Translations under genes and position numbers: made by a program | Source: Thermacetogenium sp. UBA5472 | Lineage (GTDB): Bacteria; Bacillota; DSM-12270; Thermacetogeniales; Thermacetogeniaceae | NCBI GenBank assembly: GCA_002426495.1 | Contig: DIQC01000038.1 | Location: 1,465 to 29,845, forward strand | DNA: 28,381 bases | Reading direction: 5' to 3' | Notes under the pieces: model-generated | The model's input: only the letters and a program-made list of their open reading frames with translations | Database searches by the model: none | What the model was told of the DNA's origin: nothing | Part shown: positions 8,301 to 14,697 of the stretch, piece by piece | Position numbering within the stretch: the stretch's first letter is position 1 | How the letters are laid out: each line of letters starts with the position of its first letter

Positions 8301-9093
8301 ACCCGATCTGATCGCAGAAGGTTCCCAAAACAGACAGGCCGCATCTCCCGTAAATGCTGCCAGCCCCTATGGTGGCACCCGGTCAGAACCCGGCATAAGC
8401 AGCCGCACCCAAAATAGCTCCCAGAATGACAATGTTCTACTTTTGGCCTGTGAACAGTTCGAACGAGGAATACACCTGGCCAGAGGGGATGCAGAGCTGA
8501 GAACCCTTTACGCCAGCACCCTTTTACAAACCGGACAGCCCGAAGAGGGGGTATGGCAGCTAGAAACAGCAGTATCGCTAAGGCCGCTGCAGCAGGATCT
8601 CTATGAAAACCTGGCTTTAGGTTATGTAACTGCTGCCCAACTGCTGCAAGGGTGGCACGGGGACCTTTCCTCTGCCACATCACTCCTAGCTGGCCCCCTG
8701 CATCCAGATTATGCCACAGGAAGCAAGGCCAGCCACAGCCACAGGAACGGTTTCCCCGATAAAACAGGCAACAAGACCGTCCCCCTTCCTGCTGAACTCA
8801 CCTCCAAAAAAAAGGCGCATCTCTACCTGAGCAGAACAATGGCTATCCCTAAGCTGCTAGAAAAGCGCGCGGCTCAGATCAATAAAAGGCACCTTCGCTA
8901 CTGGAGCGGGGCGCCCTACCTTGGCATCACACCCAAAATCCAGCTCTACTGCGGACAAGCAGCAGTCCTGCTGGGAGACAAAAAGCCCGCCCGCCACTAC
9001 TTAGAACAAGCAGCCCGAGATGCCTCACTAGAACCCGAGGCCCAAAGATGGCACAGGCGTGGCGCGGGGACGTTTCCCTTGCCACATTTCTGA
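5332..9093 (+). CDS. O-antigen ligase/polymerase-like membrane protein with TPRs and a repeat-derived C-terminus
   Basis: A 1253-aa polytopic membrane protein of the O-antigen ligase/Wzy-C type, expected to link or polymerise surface glycans. A hydrophilic N-terminal ~120 residues precede many membrane segments (for example SLLLALLLLILPTYYFYI). The loop-and-helix signature LLQGTGGGGW...FAQAGVEMGLPGLAVL lies near residues 615-665. TPR-like repeats follow (AIKQGDIQTAEMNYKEAVRM near 920-960 and a second set near 1040-1110). Low-complexity hydrophilic inserts interrupt it: Ala/Thr-rich around 300-450, RPENPE-type repeats around 801-868, and Ser/Asn-rich around 964-1036 between TPRs. The last ~14 residues (RRGAGTFPLPHF end) are encoded by a dispersed REP-like repeat, so the original C-terminus was probably replaced. 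The GTG start follows a G-run. It sits downstream of the csaB-like gene. Confidence 0.75.
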   Translation: MAPFKRPNLKKRLRVPLAVSRFYHEQMIRLRFCRAGIQKQLTREKRDRQERGLYQNPLYTGLPPELFPESESSPEQNVEVDLDAKGTKGEVWQLIGGLFKRLSHARPSLGNAPADGQGNNQANSPASVATVASLLLALLLLILPTYYFYISRQLYPVYILIALAFAVVAFCKISSGEMRLLRSPLDTAVFLLSGLAIISSIGAWNTGEAINLALLLSCSAALYWTVSSIVNNLAALRRFLAVIIAGTAAAALLCLPSIFQEGASFPFAEALGAISIAALLFVFYLRTASPSVASEETAAHPNDPGGDPSNPMDRSAKGMASFLRSKAASEAAAGNTTAQSQAAAETATATDSATVQWQATAGTTTAEEGTWWSPWQTASLYNSYEANGAFFQNNTAYPSDLAAPYRNYRTDRNEAARNPKAAALLQRAKAAFQKYRTTHQKEWANTALSAASYLLLLAVIGLGSVLNYIILTIGITLILWKLQTAECKKCLAHFLPNAAAAFLVAGRARLCLVSGDITASWLWAALGLMIVIALEYTAVLTAAFLKKTGRRLRPWVRPGAALLLTLLLLHSGTAYLRSDLSPISQSAYNYAQYYMEEKLLKGLDALCVMTSSPRILLQGTGGGGWEPLAYQHQSFYYRDSPPGAFAQAGVEMGLPGLAVLLAVWILFIKEMRRIIAQKGALRVLRSINSHEQNAAHRERTGRSGRTVGRDAASSQHKAAQLKGDAWKVSWAVSHTNSCDKEENVLLKEAAWAIFTAAILVGIYSLVECTISIAAVSLFLFTLIGLGKALGRFSISERYKSSRYPERPENPEIIGHPARRENLEHPENFESPGRQGCPESAKTPEYSKRPENPEHLERPRSSERPDDTSNSKISKSLLRGFRPQSHSSGKRFLQYFAVSGTVLLVMIISLNNFAGESCSLKAAQAIKQGDIQTAEMNYKEAVRMDPLNAVYRKELGKIYLKYDQATHPVSTAGSYSSAQSGLPVTVSNDSEPDLIAEGSQNRQAASPVNAASPYGGTRSEPGISSRTQNSSQNDNVLLLACEQFERGIHLARGDAELRTLYASTLLQTGQPEEGVWQLETAVSLRPLQQDLYENLALGYVTAAQLLQGWHGDLSSATSLLAGPLHPDYATGSKASHSHRNGFPDKTGNKTVPLPAELTSKKKAHLYLSRTMAIPKLLEKRAAQINKRHLRYWSGAPYLGITPKIQLYCGQAAVLLGDKKPARHYLEQAARDASLEPEAQRWHRRGAGTFPLPHF
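9059..9085 (+). repeat. REP-A copy 1 (inside the 3' end of the O-antigen-ligase-like gene)
   Basis: A 27-bp unit starting GTGGCGCGGGGACG and ending GCCAC, with GTGGC/GCCAC inverted ends. It is translated as the C-terminus of the upstream protein, whose TGA follows 5 bp later. An extended identity of 34 bp is shared with copy 7 at 25917-25950. Confidence 0.85.
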
Positions 9094-9120
9094 GCCGCGT
9101 GGCATGGGTGGCATGGGTGG

Positions 9121-9147
9121 GTGGCGCGGGGACGTTTCATTTGCCAC
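9121..9147 (+). repeat. REP-A copy 2
   Basis: Same 27-bp unit as copy 1 except for a TTTCATTT instead of TTTCCCTT centre; identical to copy 5 at 17231. Confidence 0.85.
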
Positions 9148-9150
9148 ATC

Positions 9151-9200
9151 CCCCGTGCATAAATGGTGCAGATGCAAAGAGAACCGTCCTCCTGATTGGT
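9151..9200 (+). repeat. Chimeric piece of REP-B joined to the end of REP-C
   Basis: It begins with the first ~40 nt of the long REP-B unit (GTGCATAAATGGTGCAGATG...) and ends CCTGATTGGT like REP-C. The junction falls at the shared AGAACCGTCC motif, which suggests recombination between repeat families. Nothing else was found between 9094 and the convergent RelA/SpoT gene. Confidence 0.6.
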
Positions 9201-9287
9201 CTTCCAAGGTAACGAATCAATTAACCTAAAATGTACGGCAAGGAACCCCGGTAAGAATATGCAAAAAAACCTCATCCAATCCGGCCA

Positions 9288-10274
9288 TTACAGTTCAGGA
9301 AAGGCAATTCCCAAATCAGAAAATAAAGGCTTTATAGTTGACTCTGTTAATGGCCATAATTCCAATGCTGTGTAACGTGAGGAAGAAATGAGATAATATA
9401 ACAACAAGATAATAGGTTGTCTGTAGATTAAGGCGTTATCATATTTATTGATAATAATCTCATTGATGAATTGCTTATTATCAAGATAAGAACAGATACT
9501 ATCGGGATTAATATGTTTTTCATGAAGATATTCTTTGTAGGCGTCAATTATATATGAGTTGATTTTACTTTCAATCTTTGGTTTTCTAATTCTTTCAGAA
9601 TACAGTTTTGTTAGTTCAGGAAGCAGGTTATTAAATTCGGTTTGCTCTTCGTTAATCATATCTTTTACCTCCTGAAACAAGGTGTCAGTGGTTTCTATTA
9701 ATGCTATGCTTCTTGCTATAATTCGTTGAACTTCCGGTTTAGCTTTTGTTTTCGGTTTATATGTTGTGTCGTGGCTTAATTCGCAGTAGGTATGCTGAAG
9801 TGATGTTCTAATTTGCACCTCACATGGCAAGTCTGAAGGAATTTCTACTCCATTATATTTAAAAGGGCATTTATTACGAACAATATAATGTACAGACTGA
9901 TATTCAAAGGTGGTTGGGCTGTTTTCTCTTTCTTGTTCAAAATCTCTGTCTTTTGAAAAGTCCCAACGATCATGTGATTCGATATATTGTTTAATTACTT
10001 GCAACTCCTGGTATAGTAATACAACAAATCTGACGCCGACTTTATCTGTTATTTCATTATATGGATCAAGATATGTTTTATCCTTCCTATAAAATGCTTT
10101 TTCAATAAGAGAATCAACATTTTTTACCCGGATCTGGGGTTGCATTTTAAAGATTGCTTTATTATTATCTCCGTTTGATATTTTATTTACAACCTCTGTT
10201 TTGACATATTTACCCCATGCAGCATATATGTCTTTTTCAGTTTCGTATCTTTTTCGTAATTCTTGCTCTCTCAC
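9288..10274 (-). CDS. RelA/SpoT synthetase-domain protein
   Basis: A 328-aa protein with a (p)ppGpp-synthetase-type nucleotidyltransferase domain. Visible motifs are IRVKNVDSLIEKA (49-60), DKVGVRF (77-83), YQSVHYIV (125-132) and the EVQIRTSLQHTYCELSHD block (152-169) followed by TYK. There is no HD hydrolase, TGS or ACT domain, so it is a single-domain alarmone synthetase-like enzyme, not a housekeeping RelA. The C-terminal ~120 residues are helical, hydrophobic near 288-296, and not recognised. It starts at GTG directly after the TGA of the NA37-like gene, whose last codons supply AAGGAG, so translation is coupled. Base composition is much more AT-rich than in the genes to its left. Substrate could be GTP/GDP pyrophosphorylation or another target, as in toxic small alarmone synthetases. 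Confidence 0.85.
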   Translation of the reverse strand: MREQELRKRYETEKDIYAAWGKYVKTEVVNKISNGDNNKAIFKMQPQIRVKNVDSLIEKAFYRKDKTYLDPYNEITDKVGVRFVVLLYQELQVIKQYIESHDRWDFSKDRDFEQERENSPTTFEYQSVHYIVRNKCPFKYNGVEIPSDLPCEVQIRTSLQHTYCELSHDTTYKPKTKAKPEVQRIIARSIALIETTDTLFQEVKDMINEEQTEFNNLLPELTKLYSERIRKPKIESKINSYIIDAYKEYLHEKHINPDSICSYLDNKQFINEIIINKYDNALIYRQPIILLLYYLISSSRYTALELWPLTESTIKPLFSDLGIAFPEL

Positions 10275-11342
10275 TCAGTATTGCTCCTTAATCCTTCCTT
10301 CTATCTTTATTATCGTTTTTGTGTCTTCGTGTCTCATAATTTCCACTAAATTATTAAAATTATCGGATGGCCCTGTTATTCTAACATCGGATGAAAACTT
10401 AATCTTTCTTCTTTTTAGTTTGTTTTTCAGGAGTGTTAAGTCTTTTGCAACGGACTGACATGGAAAGTTTTTGGAATTCATATAATTGAGGTAATTGTCT
10501 CTCATTTCCGTATCAAAGTACTCTTCAGCGAACTCAGAAGTACTTACAGTGTTGCGGTTTGATATTTTCAAGTAAGAATATAAAGCAAAATTAAGGTCTA
10601 CCTTTTTTTCGTCGCTAATGCTTTGAGAAGTAATAAAGTCTACTGTAAGGTGATAAAAATCTTTAGTTAATTTTTTATTATTTGATTGAATTGAACAGCC
10701 CAAAAAAGCTTGATAAAAATAGATGGCCAAACCTGTCCTGGAAGATACTGTTATATTGTAGTCATATACGATTGCTGTAAATTCGTTTGCTTGCCGAGGG
10801 GGATCAGCGAAGTGTTCGTTTTCTTGTTCTATAAAAATGCCGATTTTATATAATTTCTGTGTTGGTGTTAATAATAATTTATTTAAATGAATTAACAAAA
10901 AATGATTGTCGTTAGATTCTAAACTAAACCCTCCATGTGTTTCAGCTTTAATGATTCCTAGAAACCTTTTTGAGTCAGCTCCAATAGTTCCATCAAATAC
11001 AACAACTATTCCGCCTGGGATTCTTCTCGATGTTTGTGCTTCTGCTAATTTAAGAGCTATTTGCTTTGACCTTTCAATAAATACATTGTTTTCGGAGTGG
11101 AGCATTTCTGTTACTAATGAAAAAGTGCTATTTGTTTCTACGTTTGTAATGTCCAATTCAACACTGTGTGAGTTGTTTCCAATTGCATTAATGATCCTGT
11201 CTTGAAGTTCATTTAATCCTTCGTCATCTAGTGTCGTTAAACCGGTGTTATATCTTGGAGTTACAATTTCCCTATTCTCATCTCTTTCAAAAATTTGGTG
11301 AGCAATTATCCTTCTAATAATAAGATTGGCAAATCGCGGCAT
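10275..11342 (-). CDS. Nucleoid-associated NA37/YejK-like protein
   Basis: A 355-aa protein resembling the 37-kDa nucleoid-associated family (NdpA/YejK). Supporting features are an N-terminal LIIRRIIAHQIF opening, the mid-protein IPGGIVVVFDGTIGADSKRF stretch followed by LGIIKAETHGGF, a long central region with HFLLIHLNKLLLTPTQKLYKI, and a length close to the family norm (about 335 aa). The family call rests on this overall pattern, not on a catalytic motif. AAGGAGAAAG sits before the ATG. Its stop codon abuts the start of the RelA/SpoT gene, so the two form one operon. YejK-type proteins bind DNA; pairing with a nucleotide synthetase suggests a stress or phage-response unit, which is inference. 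Confidence 0.65.
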   Translation of the reverse strand: MPRFANLIIRRIIAHQIFERDENREIVTPRYNTGLTTLDDEGLNELQDRIINAIGNNSHSVELDITNVETNSTFSLVTEMLHSENNVFIERSKQIALKLAEAQTSRRIPGGIVVVFDGTIGADSKRFLGIIKAETHGGFSLESNDNHFLLIHLNKLLLTPTQKLYKIGIFIEQENEHFADPPRQANEFTAIVYDYNITVSSRTGLAIYFYQAFLGCSIQSNNKKLTKDFYHLTVDFITSQSISDEKKVDLNFALYSYLKISNRNTVSTSEFAEEYFDTEMRDNYLNYMNSKNFPCQSVAKDLTLLKNKLKRRKIKFSSDVRITGPSDNFNNLVEIMRHEDTKTIIKIEGRIKEQY

Positions 11343-11794
11343 GGACTTTCTCCTTGGCTAAGTTTATAATATCCATTTTCCTTAACTGGAAAAATAACAG
11401 CTTTGCTTTACTGTGGGATAGTGGATATGATGGTTAAGAATTTGAAGCGATGCTTAATGGTGTAAACTAAAAGGTTATTGAGTAAGAGGAAAAAAGAGTG
11501 ACAATTAGGTAGGATGTTTTGATTTGACATCTGCAGAAGATGGTTGGCAGTAGTTCAAGCGGTTTTCAAGAAACCAGCTTTTGAACCTTTCAGGTTATTT
11601 CAAATATATTTGTGCTAATATCGACAACTCCATAAATACTGATAAAGTCAGAAGATATGAAAATATGCTATGGATAAATTTTCATCCTCCTATAAATTTC
11701 TACGTTTTATCTCAAATTCCTGCTTTGTAACAAAAATATATCAATCTATTATGAATCAGAGTGACGGTGCCAGCAGCTGTATAATCGACTGCAG
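11343..11794. other. AT-rich non-coding stretch upstream of the NA37-like gene
   Basis: No supported gene. It contains an imperfect hairpin at 11553-11586 (GTTCAA/TTGAAC outer arms, GGTTT/AAACC inner arms), which could be a regulatory site for the minus-strand operon. The right side runs into a cluster of REP-like repeats. Confidence 0.5.
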
Positions 11795-11821
11795 ATGGCG
11801 CGGGGACGTTTCATTTGCCAC
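11795..11821 (+). repeat. REP-A copy 3
   Basis: Same unit as copy 2 with a single change in the first base. It opens a composite cluster reaching 12110 that borders the AT-rich RelA/NA37 module. Confidence 0.85.
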
Positions 11822-11824
11822 ATC

Positions 11825-11954
11825 CCCCGTGCATAAATGTTGCCGATGCAAAGAGAACCGTCCCCGTTGCATTCTCTCCGGCGAAGCCGAGCGCCCGCCC
11901 ATGTATCAGATCCACACTGAACTGTATAATCGAATGAATAAAGTGCATATATGG
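11825..11954 (+). repeat. REP-B long unit, copy 1
   Basis: A ~130-bp unit running from CCCCGTGCATAAATG through AGAACCGTCCCCGTTGC, GGCGAAGCCGAGCGCCCGCC and CAGATCCACACTGAACTG to GAATGAATAAAGTGCAT. It is nearly identical to 19027-19157 and partly to 25981-26062. It follows REP-A directly in each full copy, so A+B behave as one composite element. Translated frames are short and stop-ridden; no protein is supported. Confidence 0.85.
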
Positions 11955-11997
11955 AGTCAGGTTGCGGTTGACACCACGTTACGATAGATTAATCCAG

Positions 11998-12052
11998 CTC
12001 CAATCAATGCTTGTACCACGACCCATCACCAGAACCATCCCCCTGATTGGTC
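11998..12052 (+). repeat. REP-C copy 1
   Basis: A 55-bp unit containing CTTGTACCACGACCCATCAC and ending CCCTGATTGGTC. Close copies are at 19376-19430 and 26314-26368, with diverged ones at 17375, 17441 and 26191. Confidence 0.85.
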
Positions 12053-12082
12053 TCGTTATGTCGGCCCTGTCACCACCTGAGT

Positions 12083-12110
12083 GTGACAAAAGGACTGTCC
12101 CCGCGTCACG
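12083..12110 (-). repeat. REP-like hairpin unit (GTGACA family), inverted
   Basis: Reverse complement of the unit at 1216-1244: GTGACAAAAGGACTGTCCCC followed by GCGTCAC. It lies a few bases beyond the stop codon of the minus-strand GntR gene, where it could form a 3' mRNA hairpin. Confidence 0.7.
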
Positions 12111-12116
12111 CTCTAA

Positions 12117-12869
12117 TCACCAGACACCCTGGGGTTGGCCGCCCGAGTTGTTGTTATCGGCGAATTCCGATTCGGCATATAGTTTGCAGTAATCGGCTCT
12201 GAAATGTGTTTCTCCTAGTCCGATTATTTTTCCGTTTTTGTTAGACAGCGTTTGTTGGACTGTCATCAGGCACAGGTCATCATCAATTATTAGGTGTTTT
12301 TTCGTTTCTTCATCAGGCATCTGAGCATAAATCATCAGGTTCTTTTTAATATTAAAAAGGGTAGTGTTCTTTACCACTCTTGCTACCATTTCTGGAAAGG
12401 TGGCATATCGGATTTCCTTTTCAACGATAGGTATGCCTTTTACATAAAGCATGTATTTTTTATCATAAGCGACAGGTTCATCATCAATGAAGAAAAGCCT
12501 GCGAATCATAATGATTTTCTTCTTTTTGCCTATCTTAAAAATATCGATCAATTTAGAATCAGGCAGGATTATATTAACTTCCAGCAGTTTAGTGTTATCT
12601 ACACTATTAAATAAATTCTCCATCTCACTATAATGAAGTGTATAAGTATTATAATCCGGTTCCTTAACAAAGTGCCCCTTACCATGAACAACATATATAT
12701 AGCCTTCATTAGCCAGCAGTGACAGCCCTCTTCTGACAGTTGCACGGCTTGTACCATATTTTTTGCATAATTCGTGCTCGGAATATATGGCATCTCCTGG
12801 TTTGAATTCGCTGTTATTTATTTTTTCTTTTATATTGTCTGCAATCTGTAGATAGAGCGGTTTTTTCAT
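12117..12869 (-). CDS. GntR family regulator with UTRA-type ligand domain
   Basis: A 250-aa HutC-subfamily GntR regulator. The winged helix-turn-helix is at residues about 1-68: KPLYLQIADNIKEKI, FKPGDAIYSEHELCKKYGTS, RATVRRGLSLLANEGYI, and GKGHFV. The C-terminal UTRA-like effector domain follows (MIRRLFFIDDEPVAYDKKYM, then a late FRADYCKLYAES strand). It lies 6 nt downstream of a corrinoid protein gene in the same minus-strand operon, and that operon diverges from the corrinoid/URO-D methyltransferase operon. It is therefore likely a local repressor responding to the methylated substrate or a metabolite. A palindrome at 13777-13792 is a candidate operator. The extreme C-terminus (GGQPQGVW) ends against a REP hairpin and may be altered. 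Confidence 0.92.
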   Translation of the reverse strand: MKKPLYLQIADNIKEKINNSEFKPGDAIYSEHELCKKYGTSRATVRRGLSLLANEGYIYVVHGKGHFVKEPDYNTYTLHYSEMENLFNSVDNTKLLEVNIILPDSKLIDIFKIGKKKKIIMIRRLFFIDDEPVAYDKKYMLYVKGIPIVEKEIRYATFPEMVARVVKNTTLFNIKKNLMIYAQMPDEETKKHLIIDDDLCLMTVQQTLSNKNGKIIGLGETHFRADYCKLYAESEFADNNNSGGQPQGVW

Positions 12870-12875
12870 TTGAAT

Positions 12876-13538
12876 CTAAATCCTCGCATTCATATCCAGC
12901 ATTTTCTTACAAATTAGGACACCTTCAGAGGCATCAGTAGCAAAACAATCTGCACCGATATCCATACGGTTTTCTTCTGTTAAATGACTGCCTCCGATGA
13001 TAATTTTACTGTGTTTTCTTGCCCCTGCTTCTGTTAATGCTTCAACTGTTTCTTTCATCATAATGACAGTAAATGACAGTATTCCACTCATTCCGATAAT
13101 ATCTGGTTTGTTTTCCAGAGCATATTTCACAAAATCCTCTTTTTTGACATCTATGCCGAGGTCTATAGTTTCAAAACCATTTGCTTTCATCATTCCGATG
13201 AAAATATCTTTACCGATGTCATGCAGATCTCCCGCAACTGTACCCATAAGTAGTTTGCCTGCTTTGGTTTTTCCGGGGCTGCTAAAATGCTTTTTTATTT
13301 CTTTCATTTCCAAGACTTCTTTAAAAATTACCCCGGCCATTATTAAATCTGCTATAAAATACTGCTGATTTTCATAGCGTTTTCCTACTTTGATAACACC
13401 TTCTTTTACTAAATCCAGCAATGCTAACGGATCCAGACCATCCTTTAGTGCTTTGTTCGCCAGTTCCATTACTTTTTCTTCATTTAATTGTTCAACAGCA
13501 TTAATTAATAACTTGTCTAAGGCCATCGATTTTTTCAT
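12876..13538 (-). CDS. Corrinoid protein (MtbC/MtgC-like methyl carrier)
   Basis: A 220-aa two-domain corrinoid protein. Residues 1-90 form the helical B12-binding cap (ALKDGLDPLALLDLVKEGV, YFIADLIMAG). Residues 95-220 form the Rossmann-like cobalamin-binding domain with GDLHDIGKDI (D104, H106, G109; H106 is the expected lower cobalt ligand), GMSGILSFT and IIIGGSHLTEE. It carries a methyl group from a substrate methyltransferase to tetrahydrofolate. The ATG at 13538 is chosen over an upstream in-frame one because GGAGG precedes it by 9 nt. It is the first gene of the minus operon with gntR and lacks an adjacent methyltransferase, so it may serve the divergent operon or have a regulatory role. 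Confidence 0.9.
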   Translation of the reverse strand: MKKSMALDKLLINAVEQLNEEKVMELANKALKDGLDPLALLDLVKEGVIKVGKRYENQQYFIADLIMAGVIFKEVLEMKEIKKHFSSPGKTKAGKLLMGTVAGDLHDIGKDIFIGMMKANGFETIDLGIDVKKEDFVKYALENKPDIIGMSGILSFTVIMMKETVEALTEAGARKHSKIIIGGSHLTEENRMDIGADCFATDASEGVLICKKMLDMNARI

Positions 13539-13590
13539 AAAAGCTGTCCTCCCAAACAAATATTCTCATAGGGCTATACGACAGGCTTGA

Positions 13591-13641
13591 TTTTGGCCGC
13601 TGTTCATCTGAAAAACTAGAGAATTAATATAGAGGCCAAAA
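13591..13641. promoter_or_regulatory. Inverted repeat in the corrinoid/gntR leader
   Basis: TTTTGGCC (13591-13598) and GGCCAAAA (13634-13641) are perfect 8-bp arms 35 bp apart, between the minus-strand promoter and the corrinoid gene start. This could be a hairpin in the leader or a split operator. Confidence 0.4.
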
Positions 13642-13673
13642 CTATCAATATTTCAATATATCTTTATGCATCT

Positions 13674-13702
13674 ATTATAGCAACTATATGGAAATATTTC
13701 AG
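13674..13702 (-). promoter_or_regulatory. Minus-strand promoter for corrinoid protein-gntR
   Basis: Read on the minus strand: CTGAAA (-35), 17 bp, then TATAAT (-10) preceded by TGC, an extended -10. It faces away from the plus promoter at 13737, with the two -35 boxes about 34 bp apart. Confidence 0.55.
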
Positions 13703-13736
13703 TTGCCAGTGTTTAAGTTTACCTCAAAAAAAAGAT

Positions 13737-13766
13737 TTGACATCCAACTATTAATCATTATATATT
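13737..13766 (+). promoter_or_regulatory. Plus-strand promoter for the corrinoid/URO-D operon
   Basis: TTGACA at 13737-13742 is followed after 18 bp by TATATT (or after 16 bp by TTATAT). The candidate GntR operator lies immediately downstream, over the start point. Confidence 0.6.
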
Positions 13767-13776
13767 AAATGTAGTC

Positions 13777-13792
13777 ACATGTATACACATGT
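13777..13792. promoter_or_regulatory. Candidate GntR operator
   Basis: ACATGTATACACATGT is close to palindromic, with a GTATAC centre like many GntR-family operators. It lies about 10 bp after the -10 box, where a bound repressor would block the plus-strand operon; the gntR gene is in the divergent operon. Confidence 0.5.
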
Positions 13793-13826
13793 TATTTCAT
13801 GATCTAAAAAATCAAAAAAAGGAGAG

Positions 13827-13892
13827 ATGCAGAAGAAAATTAGAAAAACAGCAAAAATACCCATTATGTTTATCTTTAATGAAACAAGATGA
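13827..13892 (+). other. Possible 21-codon leader ORF
   Basis: An ATG frame of 21 codons (MQKKIRKTAKIPIMF...) follows GGAGAG at only 2 nt and ends in a TGA that overlaps an in-frame ATG of the corrinoid gene as ATGA. It could couple translation to a longer form of that protein. The very short spacing makes chance likely. Confidence 0.2.
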
Positions 13893-13960
13893 AGCAAGAA
13901 ATGCCCGTTAGTCAACAAATACCCGTTACTACAAAACTTATCAATGGGGAGGAATACTCT

Positions 13961-14605
13961 GTGGTAGATTTAGGTTTAAAAGAATTAATCCAAGCAGTTG
14001 GCGAACTTGATGAAGAAAAGGTAGCAGGGATTCTTAAGGAGTTCTTAGATTCAAACCCGATCGAAGAAGACGTCCAAAAGGTTGTCAATGCTTGCCAGCA
14101 GGGAATGGGCGTTGTAGGGGACTTATTTGAGAAGGACGAATATTTTGTTGGCGATCTTATTTTTGCTGGGGAATTACTGACTGGTGCCATCAACACTCTC
14201 AAACCAGTTTTGGGCAGCACTAATTTAGAAAAGACAGGCAAAATAGTAATTGGTACTGTCAGCGGTGACCTCCATGATATCGGTAAAAACATCTTCAAGA
14301 CCATGGCTGAAGCTGCCGGATTTGAAGTTTATGATTTGGGTGTAGACCAACCTGCTGATGTTTTTGTTGAAAAGGTAAAAGAAGTTAAACCTGAAGTTGT
14401 AGGGATGAGCGGAGTTCTCACACTATCGATAGAATCAATGAAAGATACAGTGGACAGCCTGAAAGAGGCAGGTCTGCGTAATGATGTAAAAGTCATAATC
14501 GGCGGAAACCCAGTCAACGAAGATGTACGTAAGCATGTTGGAGCAGATGCCTTTACCATCAATGCTGCCACAGGAGTGAAGATGTGTCAGGAATGGGTAA
14601 AATAA
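13961..14605 (+). CDS. Corrinoid protein of methyltransferase system 1
   Basis: A methyl-carrying corrinoid protein of 214 aa. It has a helical cap domain (ELIQAVGELDEEKV, YFVGDLIFAGELLTGAI) and a cobalamin-binding domain with SGDLHDIGKN (D103, H105, G108), GMSGVLTLS and IIGGNPVNED. The GTG at 13961 is chosen because GGGGAGG lies 8 nt upstream and the resulting N-terminus lines up with the other corrinoid proteins here. An in-frame ATG at 13889 would add 24 residues but has no ribosome binding site. It is the first gene of the plus operon, followed by a URO-D methyltransferase 92 nt later, the classic arrangement of a corrinoid protein and its dedicated methyltransferase. It is likely repressed by the neighbouring GntR protein. 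Confidence 0.92.
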   Translation: MVDLGLKELIQAVGELDEEKVAGILKEFLDSNPIEEDVQKVVNACQQGMGVVGDLFEKDEYFVGDLIFAGELLTGAINTLKPVLGSTNLEKTGKIVIGTVSGDLHDIGKNIFKTMAEAAGFEVYDLGVDQPADVFVEKVKEVKPEVVGMSGVLTLSIESMKDTVDSLKEAGLRNDVKVIIGGNPVNEDVRKHVGADAFTINAATGVKMCQEWVK

Positions 14606-14633
14606 AAAGGCATTTCAAATTTTCAAATGCTTT
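14606..14633 (+). other. Intercistronic hairpin
   Basis: AAAGGCATTT and AAATGCTTT pair across a 9-nt loop immediately after the corrinoid protein stop codon. It is not followed by T's. It may stabilise the upstream message so that more carrier than methyltransferase is made, as often needed; this is inference. Confidence 0.35.
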
Positions 14634-14697
14634 AGAAGAAGAGCAGCTGTTCAAGGAATTTAAGTATTTGAAAAACTAATATGGGGGGAAAGAATCA

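Noticed and set aside
11670..11987. Plus-strand open frame of 105 codons
   Set aside because: Its second half is REP-A plus REP-B translated; the same repeat is stop-ridden elsewhere and no ribosome binding site is present.
20..13602. Shared TTTTGGCCGCTG at the left edge (about 21-32) and at 13591-13602, considered as insertion-sequence ends
   Set aside because: Only 12 bp agree, with no transposase, target duplication or extended terminal inverted repeat visible.
13539..13960. Cobalamin riboswitch upstream of the corrinoid operons
   Set aside because: No B12-box-like conserved core was recognised in the leader; promoters and an operator explain the region better.
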